Assembly: GCF_016808335.1 (NCBI RefSeq)
Contig: NC_053142.1
Span: forward strand, 43,009,674-43,073,673
Direction of reading: 5' to 3'
Length of the DNA: 64,000 nt
Source: Panicum virgatum
Taxonomy: Eukaryota; Streptophyta; Magnoliopsida; Poales; Poaceae
Made by a program: the position numbers and the translations under genes. The notes beneath the pieces are model-generated. The model was not told the origin of the DNA. It made no database searches and saw only the letters and a list, made by a program, of their open reading frames with translations. The first letter of the stretch is position 1. Each line of letters starts with the position of its first letter. Below are positions 58,394 through 64,000 of the stretch, in pieces.

Positions 58394-59422
58394 TTACTAA
58401 AGCAATAGAATGAATCCTTAATGATATAACTCAATTCAGCACTGATCTGAAAAATCTGATACTAGCGGACCGTCCGCACTTCTGAACGCGGACCGTCCGC
58501 GGTTCATGAACTACCACGGCGGACCGTCCGCGTCCAGCAGGCGGACTGTCCGCGACCCATCTGTTCTGCGCAGGAACACAAAATCGCCCTCATCTTTGAT
58601 TCATCCACATTTTGAGTTTCGATTCAAATCCACCAACCAAAATTAAACTATAGCATCTCCTCATCACTAGGAATAAGATCCCCCAAGAATTTTCAAGAAT
58701 CCATGGCCAAAAAATAGATCGGAGCATCTAACCCTAACTCTTTCCAATAAAGAAAACCAAAAACAAGAGTTAGGGATTCATCGAAATACCGAGAGGACAT
58801 GATGCACAATCTTGAGAAGAGTCCGGGGATGTGCTCGGACCGTCCGGGAACCACTCCAAAAAGGCTTGACCTTGTTGTCTCCCCCACGTGCTTGAGAGAG
58901 AAAGAGAGAGACCTTTTTGATGTTTGTGTGCGGTTTGGTGGAGGGGAGTGAGAGGGACATCCAATATAAGTCAAGTCTGGCCGACCCCGCCTTTCTGTCC
59001 AGTCGCGGACTGTCCGCGATATCCCGGCGGACCGTCCGCCTTTGAAATTTTTACACTGCAACCCAACTGAAACTGCCTCTGGTAAAAACTGCCCAGCACA
59101 GGCGGACCGTCCGCGGTCCTTTGGCGGACTGTCCGCCACTTACACGCGGACTGTCCGCAGTACCAAATTTCAGACTGTCCAGAATTGTGCCAATTTTCTC
59201 AATTTCAACTCCGATTTGGGATCATTGCTCATATAAAAATCCAAAAAACTCAAATATTGCATAAAAACCTTCAAAAGACTCATATGAGCAAGTTTCAACA
59301 AGAATTCAAAAATAAATCGAGTAGAATCATGAAAACTCATAAATGGCTCAAAAATACCTCAAAAAATAAGAAAAATGAAACAAGGAGAGCTTGAAAGAAC
59401 CATATACCACATGTGCTGGTTT
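58394..59422 (-). repeat. Element B pol-ORF3 spacer with GCGGACYGTCCGC palindromes
   Basis: About ten copies of the LTR palindrome occur here: four at 58465-58555, one variant near 58833 and five at 59003-59160. Copies often sit 15-25 bases apart. No protein is supported; open frames here are built from the repeats. Confidence 0.85.
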
Positions 59423-62400
59423 TCAAGCCACATTTGAGAAGTCAATGATATTTAACTCATTTCTCAACTTGCAAAACCGAGATTCATCCAAGGGCTTGGT
59501 AAATATATCGGCTAATTGATCATCCGTGCCAATACCATCAATCTTGATATCACCCTTGTTCACATGATCTCTAAGAAAATGATGGCGGATATCGATATGC
59601 TTGGTTCTTGAATGTTGAACCGGATTAGAGGCAATCTTCACGGCACTTTCATTATCACACAACAAGAGAATTTCATCAAATTTCACACCATAATCTAGAA
59701 GAGTTTGCTTCATCCATAACAATTGTGCACAACAACTTCCGGCCGAGATATATTCCGCTTCGGCGGTTGAAAGAGCCACAGAATTTTGCTTCTTTGAAGA
59801 CCATGATACAAGAGATCTTCCAAGAAATTGACAACCACCGGAGGTGCTTTTCCTATCAACCTTGCACCCCGCATAATCCGAATCCGAGAATCCAACCAAA
59901 TCAAAATGAGCACCCTTGGGATACCACAAACTAATATTAGGAGAATATTTCAAGTATCTCAAGATCCTTTTGACGGCGGTCAAATGACATTCTCTAGGTG
60001 CGGCTTGAAATCGTGCACACATGCAAACACTAAACATGATGTCGGGCCTAGATGCGGTCAAATAAAGCAAACTACCAATCATAGAACGGTAAAGCTTTTG
60101 GTCAACCGGGTTACCTCCCTCATCTAGGTCGAGATGCCCATTTGTGGCCATAGGAGTCTTGATTGGTTTTGCATCTTCCATACCAAATTTCTTCAAGATA
60201 TCCTTCACATATTTTGATTGACACACAAAGGTGCCTTCCTTGAGTTGCTTGATTTGAAGTCCAAGAAAGAAACTCAATTCACCAATCATGGACATCTCAA
60301 ATTCCCTAGACATCATTTCACCAAATTCCTCACAAAAACTTGGGTTAGTTGAACCAAAGATAATATCATCAACATAAATTTGACAAACAAACAAATCTTT
60401 ACCAATATCTTTAGTGAACAAAGTAGTATCAACCTTACCAATTTTGAAGCCCTTAGAAATAAGAAAATCCCTCAATCTTTCATACCAAGCTCGTGGAGCT
60501 TGCTTAAGACCATAAAGAGCTTTAGAGAGCTTGTATACATGATTTGGCTTCTTGGGATCTTCAAAACCGGGAGGTTGCTCAACAAAAACAAGTTCACTAA
60601 TCTTGCCATTTAAAAAAGCACTTTTCACATCCATTTGAAAAAGTTTTATGTTGTGAGAGCAAGCATAAGCTAATAAAATTCTAATAGCTTCTAATCTAGC
60701 AACGGGAGCAAAAGTTTCACCGAAATCCAAACCTTCGACTTGAGTGAAGCCTTGAGCGACCAATCTTGCCTTGTTTTTCACAACCATTCCATCTTCATTT
60801 TGCTTGTTTCTAAAGACCCATTTAGTGCCAATAACATTATAATTCTTGGGCCTTTCAACTAAATCCCAAACTTGATTCCGGGTGAAATTATTTAATTCTT
60901 CATGCATAGCATTCACCCAATCCGGATCTCTCAATGCTTCATCTACACGGTTAGGTTCAAGAAAAGATACAAAAGAATAATGTTCACAAAATGAAGCAAT
61001 GCGAGATCGAGTTTGGACACCCTTACTAATATCACCCATGATTTGATCCACCGGATGATCCTTTGCAAGAACATGATGAATTCTTTGAGGAACAATGGGT
61101 TCTTGAGTTGATGAAGAAGGTGCACTAGATGAACCAACTTGATCTTGTACTTGAGAATCATCATTACTTGAATCTTGTACAATTTGTTGTGCTTGATCAT
61201 TTGAGATTGAAGTTGAAGGATTAACTCTAATAGAGATAGAAGAACCATCTTCATCTTCATCTTCTTCTCTTGGTCTAACATCACCAATTGACATGTTTTT
61301 CATTGCATTTCTCAAACCATCACTTCTCACATCATCAAGATTTTCTTGTTCATTGTGTGACCCATTGGTTTCATCAAACTCAACATCATATGCTTCTTCA
61401 ACAATGCCATGTGTTTTGTTGTAGACCCGATAAGCCTTGCTATTAGATGAATATCCAAGAAGAAAACCCTCATCACATTTGCTTTGAAACTTTGATAACC
61501 GAGTTCCCTTCTTGAGAATATAGCATTTGCAACCAAACACTCTAAAATATGATATATTTGGCTTCCTTCCAATGAGCAACTCATATGGGGTCTTGTTATG
61601 AAATCTATGGCAATACAATCTATTAGAGGCATGACAAGCCGTGTTGATTGCTTCGGCCCAAAAGCTATCCGAAACATTATACTCGGAGAGCATTGATCTT
61701 GCCATATCAATCAAGGTTCTATTTTTCCTTTCAACAAGACCATTTTGTTCCGGAGTGTACTTGGTTGAGAATTCATGCTTAATTCCTTTCACATCACACC
61801 ATTCCTCAACTCTTGTGTTTCTAAACTCACTTCCATTGTCACTCCTCACTTTCTTCACCTTGAGCTCAAATTCATTTTCGGCCCTTGTAAAGAATTTCTT
61901 GAAAGTGTCATATGTATCGGCCTTGTCATGAAGAAAGAAAACCCATGTATATCTTGAGTAATCATCTACTACCACAAGACAATAGCAATTTCCACCAATA
62001 CTTCTATATGTTGTAGGACCAAATAAATCCATATGCAATAATTCCAATGGTCTCTCGGTTGACATGACACTCTTAGTGGGATGAGTATTTGCAACTTGCT
62101 TTCCGGCTTGACATGCACTACAAAGTTTATCTTTATCAAACTTCACATTCTTCAAGCCAACTACTAAATCATGCTTCAAAAGTCGGTTGAGTTGCTTCAT
62201 GCCAACATGACCAAGCCTTCTATGCCATAACCAACCCAAGGATGATTGAGTGAACAAGCAAGTGGACAAATTTGCCTCTTTAGTAGCAAAATCCACAAGA
62301 TATACATCCTCATGTCTAAATCCCGTAAAGATGTGATCTTTTCCATCCAAGCTAGTCACTACAACATCATCTTTAGTGAAACTACACTTATATCCAAAAT

Positions 62401-62653
62401 CACAAAGTTGAGTGACTGCTAAGAGATTAAACTTGAGAGAATCAACCAACAATACATTTGAAAGAGAATGATTGCTTGAGATAGGAATTGTACCAACTCC
62501 TTTGACTTTGCCCCGGCTATTGTCACCAAAGATGATGTCACTATAGCCACCCACATTCTCATCTAGAGAGGAAAACATCATTTGATCTCCGGTCATATGT
62601 TGAGTGCATCCACTATCAAGCACCCAATGTCTTCCTCCGGACTTGTAATTCAC
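59423..62653 (-). CDS. Element B pol polyprotein, about 1076 aa, intact
   Basis: Domains in order: aspartic protease (DSGC, residues 13-16), GAG-pre-integrase with HHCC zinc site (about 140-185), integrase core with D209, D272 and E308, and a variable Ser/Asp-rich linker (about 430-550). Reverse transcriptase follows (about 595-840) with catalytic YVDD at 760-763, then RNase H (about 915-1060) with D924/D926 and E965/E967, ending in ADIFTKPL. This is standard Ty1/copia order, and all catalytic residues checked are present. The frame opens with GTG directly after the gag UAG stop and has no ATG of its own at the start, so expression by gag stop-codon read-through is likely. The GKISELVFVEQPPGF and KALYGLKQAPRAWYERL blocks are strongly conserved with element A. 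Confidence 0.95.
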   Translation of the reverse strand: MNYKSGGRHWVLDSGCTQHMTGDQMMFSSLDENVGGYSDIIFGDNSRGKVKGVGTIPISSNHSLSNVLLVDSLKFNLLAVTQLCDFGYKCSFTKDDVVVTSLDGKDHIFTGFRHEDVYLVDFATKEANLSTCLFTQSSLGWLWHRRLGHVGMKQLNRLLKHDLVVGLKNVKFDKDKLCSACQAGKQVANTHPTKSVMSTERPLELLHMDLFGPTTYRSIGGNCYCLVVVDDYSRYTWVFFLHDKADTYDTFKKFFTRAENEFELKVKKVRSDNGSEFRNTRVEEWCDVKGIKHEFSTKYTPEQNGLVERKNRTLIDMARSMLSEYNVSDSFWAEAINTACHASNRLYCHRFHNKTPYELLIGRKPNISYFRVFGCKCYILKKGTRLSKFQSKCDEGFLLGYSSNSKAYRVYNKTHGIVEEAYDVEFDETNGSHNEQENLDDVRSDGLRNAMKNMSIGDVRPREEDEDEDGSSISIRVNPSTSISNDQAQQIVQDSSNDDSQVQDQVGSSSAPSSSTQEPIVPQRIHHVLAKDHPVDQIMGDISKGVQTRSRIASFCEHYSFVSFLEPNRVDEALRDPDWVNAMHEELNNFTRNQVWDLVERPKNYNVIGTKWVFRNKQNEDGMVVKNKARLVAQGFTQVEGLDFGETFAPVARLEAIRILLAYACSHNIKLFQMDVKSAFLNGKISELVFVEQPPGFEDPKKPNHVYKLSKALYGLKQAPRAWYERLRDFLISKGFKIGKVDTTLFTKDIGKDLFVCQIYVDDIIFGSTNPSFCEEFGEMMSREFEMSMIGELSFFLGLQIKQLKEGTFVCQSKYVKDILKKFGMEDAKPIKTPMATNGHLDLDEGGNPVDQKLYRSMIGSLLYLTASRPDIMFSVCMCARFQAAPRECHLTAVKRILRYLKYSPNISLWYPKGAHFDLVGFSDSDYAGCKVDRKSTSGGCQFLGRSLVSWSSKKQNSVALSTAEAEYISAGSCCAQLLWMKQTLLDYGVKFDEILLLCDNESAVKIASNPVQHSRTKHIDIRHHFLRDHVNKGDIKIDGIGTDDQLADIFTKPLDESRFCKLRNELNIIDFSNVA

Positions 62654-64000
62654 CTACAAAGAGGAAGTAACTCTTTTAGGTACCCAAACTTTCTTGGGTC
62701 CTTGAGCGTTAGTGACCACATTAGTGACCAAGACTTTTGGCACCCAAATGGCATTCTTTTTAGCACCATTTATAGGTATCCCAACAAATTTTGCACTAAC
62801 ATTGCCATTTGAATTTTTCATAAGCATGTAACTTGAATCAAAGGATATGACTTTCTTGTTGGTGCAATTCTTCTCAACATGGCCAACCTTCTTGCATTTT
62901 TCACAATATGGCTTGCCACTACTCTTCACAAAGGTAGTTTTGGTTTGCACAAAAGCCTTCTTCCCTTTCTTAGGAATATATCCAAACCCTTGCTTGTTCA
63001 AGGTGAACTTTTGGCTTGCCCAACAATGATTAAATTTTGCTCTACTATCATAGCATTTTCTCAAATCATTAGTCAAGCAAGTAACCTCTTTCTTTAACAA
63101 ATCATTTTCCATAATGAGAGATTTATTGCAATATGAGTTGTCTAGTTTGGTGCACAAAGAACTAGTAGAGCTAGAGCCACAAGATTTATCATCAATTAAA
63201 TCACAACTAACACCAATGCTCAATGTTGCTTTTCTTTCATGACTAAGCAAGGTATTGTGAGCTTCCTCAAGCTTCTCATGAGTTTCTTTGAGATTCTCAT
63301 GAGAAGTCTTTAGCTCCTCATAGGAATCTTGAAGAGAAGTAAACTTCAACTTCAAGTCCCTCAACCTAGCCTTTTCCTTTGTCATGAATTCATCGGCATC
63401 ATTAAGCATTTCAACAAGATCATCATATGAAAGTTCATCAAGTTCACCATCTTGTTGTACCTTTGCACCACCCTTTGCCATAAGACAATGTGGTGTAGAG
63501 AAGAGTGATGGAGCCTCCTTGATGGCGATCCCGGCAACTCCCTTAGATGGCTTATCATCATCATCATCATCATCATCATCATCGGAGCTTGCATCGGAAT
63601 CCCATTCAACAAAATATGCTTGGCCATTCTTTTTCTTCTTGATGAACTTCTTCTTCTTCTTTTCATCATTTTTCTTGTCCTTTTTCTTGTTTGGACAATT
63701 TACAATGATATGACCTACTTCACCACAATTGAAGCCAGTCTTGTCCACAAAAGGATTTTTTCTTGATGATTGACCTCTCTTGCCAAAGTTCTTCTTGCTC
63801 ATCATTCTATTGAATCTCTTGACAAAGAGAGCCATCTCCTCATCCGATTCTTCTTCTTGGCACCCACTTTCTTCTTCATTTTTACTATCTTGAGCTTTGA
63901 ATGCCACACTTTTCTTTTTCACATCAATTTCTCCACCATGAGCTTCATCTTGAGACTTCTTGAACATGTCATGGGTGAGAATTTCTCCCAATATTTGTGT
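62654..64000 (-). CDS. Element B gag, C-terminal part (N-terminus outside window)
   Basis: The visible part is 445 or more residues ending at UAG 62656-62654. It is strongly charged, with Lys runs and a long Asp run (about 63560-63585 on +), then a coiled-coil-like segment. The first zinc knuckle (about 63690-63735) reads GFNCGEVGHIIVNC; the expected first Cys is Gly. The second (about 62870-62915) reads CEKCKKVGHVEKNC and is intact. Gag binds and packages element RNA into virus-like particles (family knowledge). The sequence stays open to the window edge. Confidence 0.9.
   Translation of the reverse strand, partial: TQILGEILTHDMFKKSQDEAHGGEIDVKKKSVAFKAQDSKNEEESGCQEEESDEEMALFVKRFNRMMSKKNFGKRGQSSRKNPFVDKTGFNCGEVGHIIVNCPNKKKDKKNDEKKKKKFIKKKKNGQAYFVEWDSDASSDDDDDDDDDDKPSKGVAGIAIKEAPSLFSTPHCLMAKGGAKVQQDGELDELSYDDLVEMLNDADEFMTKEKARLRDLKLKFTSLQDSYEELKTSHENLKETHEKLEEAHNTLLSHERKATLSIGVSCDLIDDKSCGSSSTSSLCTKLDNSYCNKSLIMENDLLKKEVTCLTNDLRKCYDSRAKFNHCWASQKFTLNKQGFGYIPKKGKKAFVQTKTTFVKSSGKPYCEKCKKVGHVEKNCTNKKVISFDSSYMLMKNSNGNVSAKFVGIPINGAKKNAIWVPKVLVTNVVTNAQGPKKVWVPKRVTSSL

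Larger units (their letters stand above)
54547..64000 (-). mobile_element. Element B: Sirevirus (Ty1/copia) retrotransposon, running off the right edge
   Basis: On the minus strand the order is gag (64000-62654, N-terminus outside), pol (62653-59423), palindrome-rich spacer, ORF3 (58393-56768), purine tract (56197-56185) and 3' LTR (56183-54547). All three ORFs are open at full or near-full length, so this copy is much younger than element A. The 5' LTR and the second target duplication are outside the window, so age and completeness cannot be judged. Confidence 0.92.

Overview
The window is nuclear DNA of a grass (Poaceae). This rests on spliced genes with GC-rich first exons and AT-rich introns, a Stowaway MITE with CTCCCTCCGT ends, a CACTA terminus, Sirevirus-type copia retrotransposons and L1-type LINE debris. 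A panicoid grass is plausible, but the species cannot be fixed from the sequence. Exon structures below were built by hand from splice sites, frame continuity and remembered family conservation; no alignment or expression data were available.

Positions 1-22,700 are gene-rich. A CACTA transposon end (1-757) precedes a seven-exon HMG-box gene on + (1544-4002). A decayed copy of the 3' end of a downstream gene follows (about 4460-5140, split by a Stowaway MITE). Next is a 13-exon gene on + for TRM6, the non-catalytic subunit of the tRNA m1A58 methyltransferase (5715-11379), with a gene-fragment-carrying foldback element in intron 12. Convergent to it, on -, is a 24-exon tomosyn/Lgl-like WD40 gene ending in an R-SNARE-like motif (12185-22239). 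Its introns hold a hAT-like element, a small palindrome-rich repeat and, on the opposite strand of intron 1, a complete tRNA-Thr(CGU) gene (20503-20574). One intron appears to use a GC-AG boundary.

Positions 22,800-34,500 hold an LTR fragment and a degenerate 5'-truncated Sirevirus on + (element A): broken gag-pol, a broken third ORF and an intact-looking 3' LTR. Positions 34,500-41,020 are mostly gene-poor, with a LINE tail flanked by a 20-bp target duplication and one single-exon gene on -, an AVT3-type vacuolar amino-acid transporter (38820-40091).

Positions 41,021-53,540 are nested repeats. A 5'-truncated LINE on - is flanked by a 17-bp duplication and interrupted by a 3,048-bp element with a 5-bp duplication. 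Diverged tandem repeats, two adjoining TAA-flanked MITEs (one with a further insertion) and the truncated first part of a hydroxyproline O-arabinosyltransferase gene follow. From 53,541 a partial LTR abuts a second Sirevirus on - (element B) with long open gag, pol and ORF3 frames; it runs off the right edge.

The most distinctive pattern is that four different repeat elements carry clusters of short 9-13 bp interrupted palindromes with CGG/CCG or GGAC/GTCC arms. The word differs per element. In both Sireviruses the element-specific word occurs both in the LTR and in the pol-ORF3 spacer.
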